A stretch of 40,750 nt of DNA from an uncultured Candidatus Poseidoniales archaeon (GTDB lineage Archaea > Thermoplasmatota > Poseidoniia > Poseidoniales > Poseidoniaceae): NCBI GenBank assembly GCA_902625885.1, contig CACODE010000004.1:1-40750 (forward strand). Direction: 5' to 3'. The position numbers and the translations under genes are program-made. Within the stretch, counting starts at the first letter, position 1, and each line of letters starts with the position of its first letter. Positions 20,828 to 28,994 of the stretch are shown here, piece by piece. The notes beneath the pieces were generated by a model that searched no databases, was not told the DNA's origin, and worked only from the letters and a program-made list of their open reading frames with translations.

Positions 20828-21409
20828 ATGCGAAAACTGGAGGAAAAGCGAGAACTCCTCTATGTTATTCGCACGCTGGATGTGTTGATGTCCTCTGGAG
20901 TCGGTCTTGAGGCAGCGCTCCATACGATTGGTAAAGGCGGATACGGCATCATATCAGAGGATTTTTCATCGCTGATGAAACGGTTGCGTAAAGGAAACAG
21001 CGGCGGGCTCGATAAAGAATTGAAGTCTTTGACAAAAAAGGCGGAATCAGCAGGCTACAAACGCTTGTTGAACACGCTTTACACCAACGTCACGCAGAAC
21101 ACCGACCTTGTTGAAACCCTCAAGAAGCAGGGCACTCGGATGGAAGAAGAACGTTCAGAAGAGGTTGAAAAATACATACAAGAGTTAGGAGGCGTCCCCG
21201 AAACATTGCTTTCTATAGGCATGATTGGGCCCATCATTCTCTCCATCGTCGGGCTCGTGCCTCAATTGATGTCGGGAGACCTTGGCTCCTTTATGTCGCT
21301 ACCAGACCCGGCGGTCATCAGCACCGTGGTCAACATTGGGTTGATTCTGACGCTGGTAGGGATGGCGCTGGTTGGGCTCAAAGCCCACACAAAAGATCCC
21401 GGTTTGTGA
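20828..21409 (+). CDS. Type II/IV secretion platform protein, first half (TadB/C-like)
   Basis: 193 residues with the T2SF (GspF/TadC) layout: an amphipathic cytoplasmic helical bundle (about 8-115, with MSSGVGLEAALHTI and the ETLKKQGTRMEEER helix) and two membrane helices at about 126-148 and 163-185. Archaellum FlaJ carries two T2SF domains in one long chain; here the domains are separate genes, as in Tad and archaeal Epd pili. The ATG at 20828 has GGAGGG six bases upstream. The frame extends 5' to 20606 with unrelated sequence overlapping the previous gene, which is rejected. It acts with the next two genes as the inner-membrane pilus assembly platform. Confidence 0.8.
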   Translation: MRKLEEKRELLYVIRTLDVLMSSGVGLEAALHTIGKGGYGIISEDFSSLMKRLRKGNSGGLDKELKSLTKKAESAGYKRLLNTLYTNVTQNTDLVETLKKQGTRMEEERSEEVEKYIQELGGVPETLLSIGMIGPIILSIVGLVPQLMSGDLGSFMSLPDPAVISTVVNIGLILTLVGMALVGLKAHTKDPGL

Positions 21410-21418
21410 GGTGATGAA

Positions 21419-22150
21419 ATGATATTCGGTCTTCTCGAGTCGTTCAACGAATCGCCTCTTCTGCTTTATCTCGGGGTGATTGCTGTCGCCTGTGTGGGCG
21501 GTGGAATACCGCCCATGCTGGAACGTCGCCGTCGCCGAGCGATTGAAAACCAACTCCCCACCTTCTTGGAGGCTCTGTCGGATTCCGTGGGTGCCGGTCG
21601 CGGGCTACAAGAAGCGATGATGGAACAGTCCGAATCAAACGATGGCCTCTTGGCCTCTTTGCTCTCGGCGACCTTGAAAGAAGCCCACGCATCATCTTTT
21701 GAGGCAAGCCTGTCCGCCTTTGCCGCAAAAACGCGTTCCAGCCAGGTTCAGCGTGTGATGATGCTGATCGAGACAGCGATTCAACAGGACTCGTCGCTCC
21801 GTGACATTCTATCTGACTTGAGCAGAGATTACGAGCGCCTAAACGATTTGATGAACCAACGAGAAACGGAGCTATCGGGTCGCGGCATCCTCATAAACCT
21901 CTTTGTAAGCGTTGGCTTACCTGTGTTGATCGCCTTTATCGTCGGTCTGTTCGCCCCCGCTAGCAAAGGTTTCCAAATCACTGGATTTAATCAGACGTTC
22001 AGTCTGTTTTTCGCCGCAGCATCAGCCGTTGCCGTGGGCGTGTCTGGCCGCATGATGGGCCGTCTGAAAGACACGCTATGGTGGCTACCGTTGTGGATGG
22101 CAGTGTCCATGGGCCTCTATTTAGGGGCCGTCAAAGCAGTAGGAGGTTAA
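21419..22150 (+). CDS. Type II/IV secretion platform protein, second half (TadB/C-like)
   Basis: 243 residues. An N-terminal membrane helix (14-31) is followed by a basic stop-transfer ERRRRRAIENQLP. The T2SF cytoplasmic domain has the signature LPTFLEALSDSVGAGRGLQEAM and the later AIQQDSSLRDILSDLSRDY. Three further hydrophobic helices lie at about 157-176, 188-206 and 220-240. It is the partner of the upstream 193-residue platform protein. GAGGTGAT at 21408-21414 precedes the ATG and overlaps the preceding stop, so translation is coupled. It would bind the ATPase encoded next and turn its strokes into pilin insertion. Confidence 0.85.
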   Translation: MIFGLLESFNESPLLLYLGVIAVACVGGGIPPMLERRRRRAIENQLPTFLEALSDSVGAGRGLQEAMMEQSESNDGLLASLLSATLKEAHASSFEASLSAFAAKTRSSQVQRVMMLIETAIQQDSSLRDILSDLSRDYERLNDLMNQRETELSGRGILINLFVSVGLPVLIAFIVGLFAPASKGFQITGFNQTFSLFFAAASAVAVGVSGRMMGRLKDTLWWLPLWMAVSMGLYLGAVKAVGG

Positions 22151-22153
22151 GCA

Positions 22154-23395
22154 ATGTCAGAACAAATACTAGAGCAATACGGGCGAGTCACGATTTACAC
22201 CGAACCAAACCACCCTTCGCCAATTTACCACGTGGACGGCGACATCCAACCGAACCCGTACGGTGACTTGGCGGCTCTGTTCGAGGACGACGCTTTGGAA
22301 GAAGTGATGTACAACGGTGGGACGCAGTGCGTCAAAGTGGCCCACCGCAACCACGGTATGTGCCGGACAAACATATGGATTGACGACGAATCCGGGCTTC
22401 AAATTGCAAAGAACATCGCTTCCTACACCAACGTTCCTCTTGGCGATGGACCCGGTCTGGTACCGATTTTTGATGGACGTCTCCCGGACGGCTCCAGAGT
22501 AAACGGCACCATTCCTCCTGTCTCTCCGGATGGGCCAACGTTGACCATCCGTAAATTCAAGGAAGACCCGCTGACGATGATCGATTTGGTCAATTTCGGC
22601 ACGGTCAATTCGCGTCTAGCGGCGATGATGTGGGTGTGGATTGAGGGTCTGGACAGCCGACCGGCGAACTTCGTCATCGCGGGAGGCACAGGTTCTGGAA
22701 AGACAACCACGCTGAACTGCCTTGGCATGTACATCCCTTGGTCGCGGCGGCTCCTGACCGTAGAGGACACCGCTGAATTGCAAGTGTATCACGACCATTG
22801 GCTGCGCATGGAAACCCGCAGAGAGCGCCCTGATGGGACGCCAGAGGTTGACATGAACGATTGCCTGAAATCAAGCCTTCGAATGCGACCGGATCGCATC
22901 ATTGTCGGAGAGGTTCGCGGCCCTGAGTGCGCCACCCTCTTGACGGCCATGAACACGGGCCACGACGGTTCGTTCGGCTCGCTTCACGCCAACACCGCGC
23001 AAGAAACCGTCACTCGGATGATCAATCCGCCCATGAGCGTCCCACCTATCATGCTCAGCGGTCTTGATCTCATCATCATTCAAGCGCGCCTCCACGTCAA
23101 CGGCAAGACCGCCAGAAAAATCACCGAAGTGGCTGAGGTCGCCGGTATGGAAGGCGATAAGCCTCGCCTCAACGCCATTTGGAAGTACAACGCCGCAACC
23201 GATCAAATCGAAGAAACCGGCATACCCTCCAAGCTCCGGGAGACCATCTGCAATGCCGCCGGTGTCACGCCGGACGTGTTTGAAAAGCACGTGGCACAAC
23301 GACAAGCCATCATTGAGGACCTTTGCCAACGCGGTATTTCCGACATACAAACGGTGACGTCCGTTGTGCAGAATTTTTACGCACAGCAGCACTGA
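22154..23395 (+). CDS. Type IV pilus assembly ATPase (TadA/CpaF/FlaI-like)
   Basis: A 413-residue hexameric secretion ATPase. Walker A GGTGSGKT is at 177-184, the Asp box VED at 203-205, Walker B RIIVGEVRG with E253, and the His box HDGSFGSLHA at 270-279. The N-terminal sequence TIRKFKEDPLTMIDLVNFGT is characteristic of the TadA/CpaF branch and of archaeal relatives. AGGAGG at 22141-22146 precedes the ATG. With the two platform genes this is a minimal pilus or secretion motor. No pilin or prepilin peptidase adjoins it; the nearest pilin-like gene is 4.1 kb downstream. Its stop codon abuts the convergent SAP gene. Confidence 0.93.
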   Translation: MSEQILEQYGRVTIYTEPNHPSPIYHVDGDIQPNPYGDLAALFEDDALEEVMYNGGTQCVKVAHRNHGMCRTNIWIDDESGLQIAKNIASYTNVPLGDGPGLVPIFDGRLPDGSRVNGTIPPVSPDGPTLTIRKFKEDPLTMIDLVNFGTVNSRLAAMMWVWIEGLDSRPANFVIAGGTGSGKTTTLNCLGMYIPWSRRLLTVEDTAELQVYHDHWLRMETRRERPDGTPEVDMNDCLKSSLRMRPDRIIVGEVRGPECATLLTAMNTGHDGSFGSLHANTAQETVTRMINPPMSVPPIMLSGLDLIIIQARLHVNGKTARKITEVAEVAGMEGDKPRLNAIWKYNAATDQIEETGIPSKLRETICNAAGVTPDVFEKHVAQRQAIIEDLCQRGISDIQTVTSVVQNFYAQQH

Positions 23396-25129
23396 TCAAC
23401 CGTTCAGTCGGTTCAGCAACTCGTCGACTCGGTCAATTTTTTTCCTGACCCTGGACACGCTGTCGGACGCTTCCGCCACGGATTCTGCGACTTCAGCATC
23501 GGCATCGGGTTCGGTTGCCGGTTCCGGTTTGAAACTGGCGGCGAGCGATTTCAGTTCACTCACGATGGCGTCCACTTCGGTTTCTGTGACGAGGACGCCG
23601 GGGGCAATTCGCGGGATTTCACTCGGGGAGAGGTAGCCCATTTCAGCACCGATGATGCCGGCGCAGGCGAGAATTCTTGGTCGGAGCGTGCTTGTGTTGA
23701 CTTCGTAGCCTTTTGATTCGAGGAAACGAATCACAAGCGCTTGTTGTGCCTCATCAAAACCGTTCTCTCCCGCTTCAAGGATGGTTTGCACCAGCTCTTC
23801 AAAAGAGGCGATGTTTCGCTCCAAGCGGTCGATCGTCATCCGTTCGTTTTCTTGCATGTGGACAGCGCCCCGGTGAAGGATGCGCATCATGCGTTGCCTC
23901 CGCTGAACTACGGGGTCGTGAAGGGCCTGAGATTCTGTTATTTCAATGTGCAAATCAAACAGGGCATGAAGCCTGCCTGAGACGCTTGGAACGCGAAGGT
24001 CGAGGTTGAGGTTCCGCCCCTCTTCTTCAAAAGCCATTCTGGCTTTGACAACATCGGAGGCGTGCAGCGCCAGAATGTTTTCCAAACGGTCGCGAAGCGT
24101 GCTTCTGACCTCCTCAAATCTACGCAAGGCCTCCCGCTCGCTCCATGATTGTGGGAGGGCTGTTGCTGCGCTTGTTTCGTTACGAACTTGGTAGTCAAGT
24201 TCCATGATCATCGTCGCTATCGCTTGATGCACCGGTGGCAAATCGGTCGCAAAGCCTTGCTGGCGCAACGATTGAATGAACGCATTCATGTCTTCTTGAT
24301 TGGTGGTGGAACTGACCATCAGATAATCTCGAGCAAAGGCTTTGATTTCGGCGGCGCGTTCCCGCAGCTCCATCAAGGCGGTTTCGGTCTCTAGGCTGTA
24401 GGTTTCGGTTCCAACTGCGTGCTGAATCATGGGCGGCACAGGAGAGGAGCGTTCGTCATCGCCACGAAGACCGCCTTCAACCACGGCATCCACAACCGAT
24501 GATGAAATGTCATGGCCAACGTCGGCCAGTGTCTCACGCAGAGCGGTCTCCTCTTCATAGGTCCAGCCGCCTTCGTGTTCATCGACAAAGGTGGAGACCG
24601 TGTCCTCAACACTCACCTCGCTTTCGATGGATGGTGGGCCGGAAACAGCGGGAATGTTCACGGGGCCTTTGGGGCGACGCAGGCTTTTCTTGACTTTGCC
24701 CCAAGCGTTCTCTTGAGAGGCAAGCACACCAGCAACCCGAGCCAGAAGGGTCTGTTTGTTTCCTGACAGAGGCAATTCCAAATCTTTGCACATGCCGTGG
24801 AGTTCGTCTCGAGTCATGTCGTCCAATTTCTCTACGGCGAGGGACTTTGGGTCGTGATTCAGATGGAGAAAGAGCCGCCGTCTACGCGCTTTGATGGAGC
24901 CGGATTTCTTGATGCCAAACGCACCCAATATGTCCCCAAGGTCGCTGTTGGCGATGCTGCGCAAGCCGGCCGGGGAAAAGTCCCAGTCGGGGAAGATAAG
25001 ATGACGGATGAGCCTTGCTCGAAGGGTTTCCACCGGTCCGGTTTTGGGCAGGTTGTGCTCTTGAGCAAGCGATTTGAGGTCGTCGAAGCGGGCTTGGTAG
25101 AGTTTACCGAGCGTTGCTGTCGTGTCCAT
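23396..25129 (-). CDS. Protein with three SAP-like motifs, function unknown
   Basis: 577 residues. Three helix-loop-helix segments look like SAP DNA-binding motifs: 14-44 (FDDLKSLAQEHNLPKTG then RARL), 63-90 (LGDILGAFGIKKSGS then RRRRLFLHL) and 105-136 (MTRDELHGMCKDLELPLSGNK then LLARV). After a basic linker and an acidic Ser-rich stretch comes a long helical region (about 240-520) with no domain I recognise, then a Glu/Ala-rich tail ending in a coiled-coil-like helix (KKIDRVDELLNRL). It may tether a helical scaffold to DNA or chromatin, but this is inference. GAGGTGAG precedes the ATG and a TATA box lies about 40 bases upstream. It may be particular to this lineage. Confidence 0.7.
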   Translation of the reverse strand: MDTTATLGKLYQARFDDLKSLAQEHNLPKTGPVETLRARLIRHLIFPDWDFSPAGLRSIANSDLGDILGAFGIKKSGSIKARRRRLFLHLNHDPKSLAVEKLDDMTRDELHGMCKDLELPLSGNKQTLLARVAGVLASQENAWGKVKKSLRRPKGPVNIPAVSGPPSIESEVSVEDTVSTFVDEHEGGWTYEEETALRETLADVGHDISSSVVDAVVEGGLRGDDERSSPVPPMIQHAVGTETYSLETETALMELRERAAEIKAFARDYLMVSSTTNQEDMNAFIQSLRQQGFATDLPPVHQAIATMIMELDYQVRNETSAATALPQSWSEREALRRFEEVRSTLRDRLENILALHASDVVKARMAFEEEGRNLNLDLRVPSVSGRLHALFDLHIEITESQALHDPVVQRRQRMMRILHRGAVHMQENERMTIDRLERNIASFEELVQTILEAGENGFDEAQQALVIRFLESKGYEVNTSTLRPRILACAGIIGAEMGYLSPSEIPRIAPGVLVTETEVDAIVSELKSLAASFKPEPATEPDADAEVAESVAEASDSVSRVRKKIDRVDELLNRLNG

Positions 25130-25166
25130 GGATGGCTCACCTCTAGGCGTTTTGCGGCATTCAAGG

Positions 25167-25174
25167 CATATATG
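25167..25174 (-). promoter_or_regulatory. Likely TATA box of the SAP-domain gene
   Basis: CATATATG, self-complementary, lies 38-45 bases before the minus-strand ATG at 25129. Transcription starting about 25 bases downstream would give a leader near 18 bases that includes the GAGGTGAG ribosome site. It is the clearest TATA box in the window. Confidence 0.5.
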
Positions 25175-25239
25175 TCTTCGCCGTCAAAATGGACCGAGGA
25201 GGGCTGTTCTCGTGGGTGTTTGCTTCAACGGGGGCGCCT

Positions 25240-26349
25240 TTACTCATCAAGATTCATCAATCTTGGGCTTGGCTCATTAAAACTTGGTGGCAGCCCAAGG
25301 ATTCTTCTGTTCGATCCCTCATGATCGGTGGTCATTACAGCGAGCAAATCCATGAATTCTTTGAGAAGGTTCACCATGCCAATGTGGCTGTTTTCTGGTT
25401 GAACAATCCTCTCGCAGGCGGCCGTAACCGTTCCTTCCGGATTCAATGTTTCAATGATCATTTCAATTCTCGGCCCCCCCTTTCCCTTGTAGAGGCCTCT
25501 TTCCTTGTTTGGGTCAACCAGCGTGTTCAACAACGCTTCGTCGCCGTCTTCGGAGGCTTTCTTGAGAATGGTGGCTATTTTCCGCTGCTCAACAAACGCC
25601 CCCACGATGGGCCTTAGAGATGGTTCGAGGCTTTCCAAAATGGCTGCTTCCAGACGGTAGGCCAGTTCAGCACTCTGGTCGACCATGTCCTGGATGCTGG
25701 CCTTGGGGAATCCATTTCTTCCCACCAGCATTGTGAACCCGTGCAGTGGCGGTGGGATAAATCGCTCGCGATTGCTCTCGCTGTTGTCCCTTTGAAGCCC
25801 CAAGGTATGCCGACGACTTTTCATTCGATGGCTTGCATGAATGGCTCTTGGAACAATGAAACCGTCGATGTTGCCGTTTTTGAGCAGACCCTCAACCCAT
25901 GGCCAAATGTCTTCGTCGTCCAGTTCCGAGATGGTTGCGGCAGCGTTCAATCGCTTTCCCATTTCCTCCATGGTTTCGAGCGTGAGATCGCCCCTCAATC
26001 TCATCATTTGTCGCCGGAGTAGCTCATGGTCGCACAGGATGTACGCTCCTTGCTTGAGGTATTCCGGTTTGTCGTTAGCGACCAAGACCCACGTTGGTTC
26101 TTTTCTTGTCAATAGACCAGCGATGATCAACCCCTCGACATCTTGTTGTTGCCAATCAAAAGCACTCATGGCGACGAGATCACCCGCACCATCGCGGAGG
26201 GATTGCAAGGCCGTTTCCATGTGTGGGAGTTGTTTCAAAGAAAGGTCACGGTGTTTGCCGTGCGTTTCAACGGCTCGTTCAATGTGGAGGCGGACGCCGT
26301 CGTTTCTGGAGGGTGTTGTGAAAATCACAAGCCGCTCACCGTTTTCCAT
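25240..26349 (-). CDS. Divergent hydroxymethylbilane-synthase-like protein
   Basis: 369 residues with the outline of HemC. The order is TTPSRNDGVRLHIERAV (compare TRxSxLAxxQ), GDLVAMSAFD at 56-65 (compare DIAVHSLKD), ILCDHELLRRQMMRLRGDL at 104-122 (compare GTSSLRRQAQL-RPDL), IDGFIVPRAIHAS at 161-173 (compare YDAIILAAAGLHR), and a C-terminal domain from about 245. The catalytic Asp is kept (D65) but the adjacent Lys is Phe and the two Ser before LRRQ are changed. No cysteine occupies the dipyrromethane attachment site. It is therefore probably a non-catalytic or repurposed relative, possibly just a PBP-like binder. The ATG at 26349 has GAGGTGA upstream; a GTG at 26379 is less likely. Confidence 0.55.
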   Translation of the reverse strand: MENGERLVIFTTPSRNDGVRLHIERAVETHGKHRDLSLKQLPHMETALQSLRDGAGDLVAMSAFDWQQQDVEGLIIAGLLTRKEPTWVLVANDKPEYLKQGAYILCDHELLRRQMMRLRGDLTLETMEEMGKRLNAAATISELDDEDIWPWVEGLLKNGNIDGFIVPRAIHASHRMKSRRHTLGLQRDNSESNRERFIPPPLHGFTMLVGRNGFPKASIQDMVDQSAELAYRLEAAILESLEPSLRPIVGAFVEQRKIATILKKASEDGDEALLNTLVDPNKERGLYKGKGGPRIEMIIETLNPEGTVTAACERIVQPENSHIGMVNLLKEFMDLLAVMTTDHEGSNRRILGLPPSFNEPSPRLMNLDE

Positions 26350-26430
26350 CGTTTCACCTCGGCGAGGGTCGCCCCTCACACATCAAGGGCGTTGACGACC
26401 GGTTAAGAAGCCCTCCCTCATAGCGCAACC

Positions 26431-27414
26431 GTGCGCAGCGATGTGGAAGCCCTGAATGCCGCGCTGGAAGTCATGCGTGATGAGGTGAACCAAGCCCTTC
26501 TTGACCTGATTCAGGCAGAACTCGAGCACGGTGCTGGCGAGGTGGCTGTGGAGGCTGGCCGTGTGCTCAACGCCGGAGGAAAACGTCTTCGTCCTCTCTT
26601 GTTTCTCCTCGCCTACCGTGTCGCTGGTGGAACAAATACAGACGATGTGATGCCCCTAGCCTTGGCGTTCGAGTTGATTCACACCGCCACGCTCGTCCAC
26701 GACGACATCAACGACGAGGCTCGGCACCGTCGCGGCATCCCAACCATTCACGCCCAGGCCGGTCAAGCAAAGGCGGTCATCGCCGGTGACTGGCTGTTCG
26801 TTCAAGGCTTTGGCCTCGGCGGACGTTACTCCGAACAAATCGTCAGCATCATCGCCCGCTGTTGCGCCAACATAGCGGTTTCTGAATTCCATCAACTCGA
26901 CCACGTGCTCAACCTGGCCACCACGCCAGAGGATTACCTCTCCATCGTGAAAGGGAAAACCGCCGGGCCTTTTGCTTCTGGATGCTACGCTGCTGGGCTG
27001 GTTGCTGGGTTGGATGATGAGAAAGCGAAGGGTCTAGAACGCTTTGGAATGGAACTCGGCATTGCGTTTCAACTCGTTGATGACCTGTTGGATTTGCGGG
27101 GCGATGAACGCATGGGCAAACCGCGGGGGGCCGATGTATACGAGGGAAAAATGACCCTTCCACTCATCCATGCTTTGACGCTTTCACACGGTAGAAATCG
27201 TGAGCGGCTTTCCGAGGTCATCGAGCAGTTCACGGACGACGATTTTGATGAACTCATGGCGCTGCTGAAACGGTCGAGCAGCGTTGAATACGCTGAAATT
27301 CTGGTTCAGACGCATTTAGAACGAGCGCAGTCGGAACTCGAGAAATTCCCCGACAGTGAAGCGAAAGAATTGATGCTGATGATCACCAACATCGTCAAAG
27401 ATCGCCACACGTGA
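26431..27414 (+). CDS. Trans-polyprenyl diphosphate synthase
   Basis: Condenses isopentenyl diphosphate with an allylic primer to make polyprenyl diphosphate. GGKRLRP is at 49-55, the first Asp-rich motif HDDIND with D91, D92 and D95, GKTAG at 175-179, and the second motif DDLLD at 217-221. It has 327 residues and starts at GTG. Archaea need GGPP for lipids, but the residues before the first motif, LIHTATLVHDD, put Ala at position -5. That pattern resembles the bacterial long-chain (IspB/HepT) synthases rather than archaeal GGPP synthase, which has an aromatic there. The product may therefore be longer than C20, for example a quinone side chain. The assignment to chain length is inference. 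Confidence 0.9.
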   Translation: MRSDVEALNAALEVMRDEVNQALLDLIQAELEHGAGEVAVEAGRVLNAGGKRLRPLLFLLAYRVAGGTNTDDVMPLALAFELIHTATLVHDDINDEARHRRGIPTIHAQAGQAKAVIAGDWLFVQGFGLGGRYSEQIVSIIARCCANIAVSEFHQLDHVLNLATTPEDYLSIVKGKTAGPFASGCYAAGLVAGLDDEKAKGLERFGMELGIAFQLVDDLLDLRGDERMGKPRGADVYEGKMTLPLIHALTLSHGRNRERLSEVIEQFTDDDFDELMALLKRSSSVEYAEILVQTHLERAQSELEKFPDSEAKELMLMITNIVKDRHT

Positions 27415-27492
27415 ATCCTCACGTCAGCAGAACACGCCTTCGGTATGGCCCTTTAGCGGTGCGTTCAAGTGATTTGACCGCTTGGTAGGTCC

Positions 27493-27984
27493 ATGCGAGG
27501 GTCAATTCGTCGTGATGATGAAGCGGTGAGTCCGGTCATCGCCACCGTCTTGTTGCTCGCCATCACCGTTATGCTCTCAAGCATGGTGTTCGTCATGATG
27601 CAGGGCGCCCTCACAACCGTTGAGAAAACCGCCCCGCAAGCAACCGTGAGCGTTCGTGCCCTTGACAACGGCTTTCACGTCGTGCGAATCACAAGCTTGG
27701 ACCAATCCATCGATCCCGCGAGGCTTCAGTATACGCTCCAGCCTGCCGATACGAACCAGTCGCTGTTGATTCGTGGTGATGTCGCCGATACCGATGTGTA
27801 CGGTGTCATTGGCACCAACATCTCCTTCCACGACCGTGATGCGGGTTATTCGGTAACGCAAGGCGACTACTTTGTTATCGACTCGGCAACCATCGGTGCA
27901 GACGACGGTACGTGGCGATTCAAGCTCGTTGAGCAGGCATCGAGTTCCCTTATTGTGGACGTGTCGTTGCCGGCCATGTCTTGA
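27493..27984 (+). CDS. Archaeal type IV pilin-like protein
   Basis: 163 residues. A short charged leader (MRGSIRRDDE) precedes the hydrophobic segment AVSPVIATVLLLAITVMLSSMVF. The SPVIATVLLLAITV pattern is the archaeal pilin N-terminal domain (DUF1628 type). A prepilin peptidase would cut before or near the Ala of EAVSP. The rest (about 45-163) is a beta-rich pilin head with no cysteines, containing DNGFHVVRITSLDQSIDPARLQYTL. It is a likely substrate of the pilus motor at 20828-23395, 4 kb away. Its stop lies two bases from the convergent moaA stop. Confidence 0.82.
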   Translation: MRGSIRRDDEAVSPVIATVLLLAITVMLSSMVFVMMQGALTTVEKTAPQATVSVRALDNGFHVVRITSLDQSIDPARLQYTLQPADTNQSLLIRGDVADTDVYGVIGTNISFHDRDAGYSVTQGDYFVIDSATIGADDGTWRFKLVEQASSSLIVDVSLPAMS

Positions 27985-27986
27985 CG

Positions 27987-28994
27987 TTATCCGCCAATAA
28001 AGGACATCTCTACCTTTTTCCTGCTCGTGTTGTCGGTGGACCTTTCCACAGAATAACGGTCGCCTCGATGTTGCCAAATGGAGCGGACGGCCTCACCGAT
28101 GTCCTCTTCTTCCCCTCCCATTCGCAGGATAGACCGGAGATCATGACCTGTCGAGGAAAAGAGGCACGTGTAGAGTGAACCGTTGGCGGACAACCTCGCC
28201 CTCGTGCAATCGCCGCAAAACGGGTTTGAAACGGACTCGACGAAGCCGAAGATTTGGCCTTCATCGGTGCGGTACCTGCGAGCGACCTCTCCACGGTGTT
28301 TGGGAGGTTCCGCGGTGAGGGTACCGATTCTATTCTCCAAAATCGCTCGTATCCTTTTGCCGGTGACCACTTCATCGTAGTTCCATGCGTTCGTGTTGCC
28401 GACATCCATGTATTCGATAAATCGCAAGGGAACAACACGGTCCATGCAGGCTTTTGAAAGTTTGAGAATTTGGTCCTCGTTGATGCTCTTACGGATGACG
28501 GCGTTCACTTTCACGCCCAAACCTGCCGACATGGCGCTGTCGATGCCTTCCAGCACATGGGTTGGCGTATGGCGCGGTGTGTCCGCCATGCTTTGAAAGA
28601 CGTCCTCGTCAATAGCATCGAGGCTTACAGTGACCCGGTTCAATCCCGCTTCGAAAAGCGCCTCTGCGTTTCTTTTGAGGAGCACGCCATTGGTGGTCAT
28701 GGCAATATCGAGGTCCGGCCCTTCGCTCCGCAACATGCGAATCAGTTTCGTGACGTCCTTTCTCAGCAGCGGTTCGCCACCGGTCAGCCGCACTTTCCGC
28801 AGTCCGACGCAGAGAAGGGAACGGACCACCAACGTGATTTCCTCGTAGCTCAACAGCGCTTCCCGATTGAGAAAGGCATGATCGCTGCCAAAATGTTCTC
28901 TCGGCATGCAATAAGTGCATCGGAAATTGCAACGATCGGTGATGGATATGCGCAAGTCATGGAGGGGGCGCTTGTGCGCATCCACGAGCCGCAT
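27987..28994 (-). CDS. moaA: GTP 3',8-cyclase (molybdenum cofactor biosynthesis)
   Basis: Radical SAM enzyme that starts molybdopterin synthesis from GTP. The SAM cluster motif CNFRCTYC has C22, C26 and C29. GGEP at 72-75 binds SAM. The C-terminal substrate cluster has C260, C263 and C277 (C-x2-C-x13-C). The protein ends in the Gly-Gly tail (SFIGG) needed for MoaA activity. With 335 residues it is full length. No other molybdenum cofactor gene is near. It diverges from aroA and shares a short upstream region holding two palindromes. Confidence 0.95.
   Translation of the reverse strand: MRLVDAHKRPLHDLRISITDRCNFRCTYCMPREHFGSDHAFLNREALLSYEEITLVVRSLLCVGLRKVRLTGGEPLLRKDVTKLIRMLRSEGPDLDIAMTTNGVLLKRNAEALFEAGLNRVTVSLDAIDEDVFQSMADTPRHTPTHVLEGIDSAMSAGLGVKVNAVIRKSINEDQILKLSKACMDRVVPLRFIEYMDVGNTNAWNYDEVVTGKRIRAILENRIGTLTAEPPKHRGEVARRYRTDEGQIFGFVESVSNPFCGDCTRARLSANGSLYTCLFSSTGHDLRSILRMGGEEEDIGEAVRSIWQHRGDRYSVERSTDNTSRKKVEMSFIGG

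Noticed and set aside
20461-23395. Archaellum (flagellum) operon
   Set aside because: No flaD/E/F/G/H genes and the platform is split into two genes, so a Tad/Epd-like pilus fits better.
26364-26377. GAGGG-TCGC-CCCTC dyad between the HemC-like and prenyl synthase genes
   Set aside because: Short arms and no associated promoter element; not more than expected by chance.
27455-27482. AGCGGT/ACCGCT inverted repeat before the pilin gene
   Set aside because: Only 6 bp with a 16-base loop, easily expected by chance in this composition; no TATA or T-tract link.
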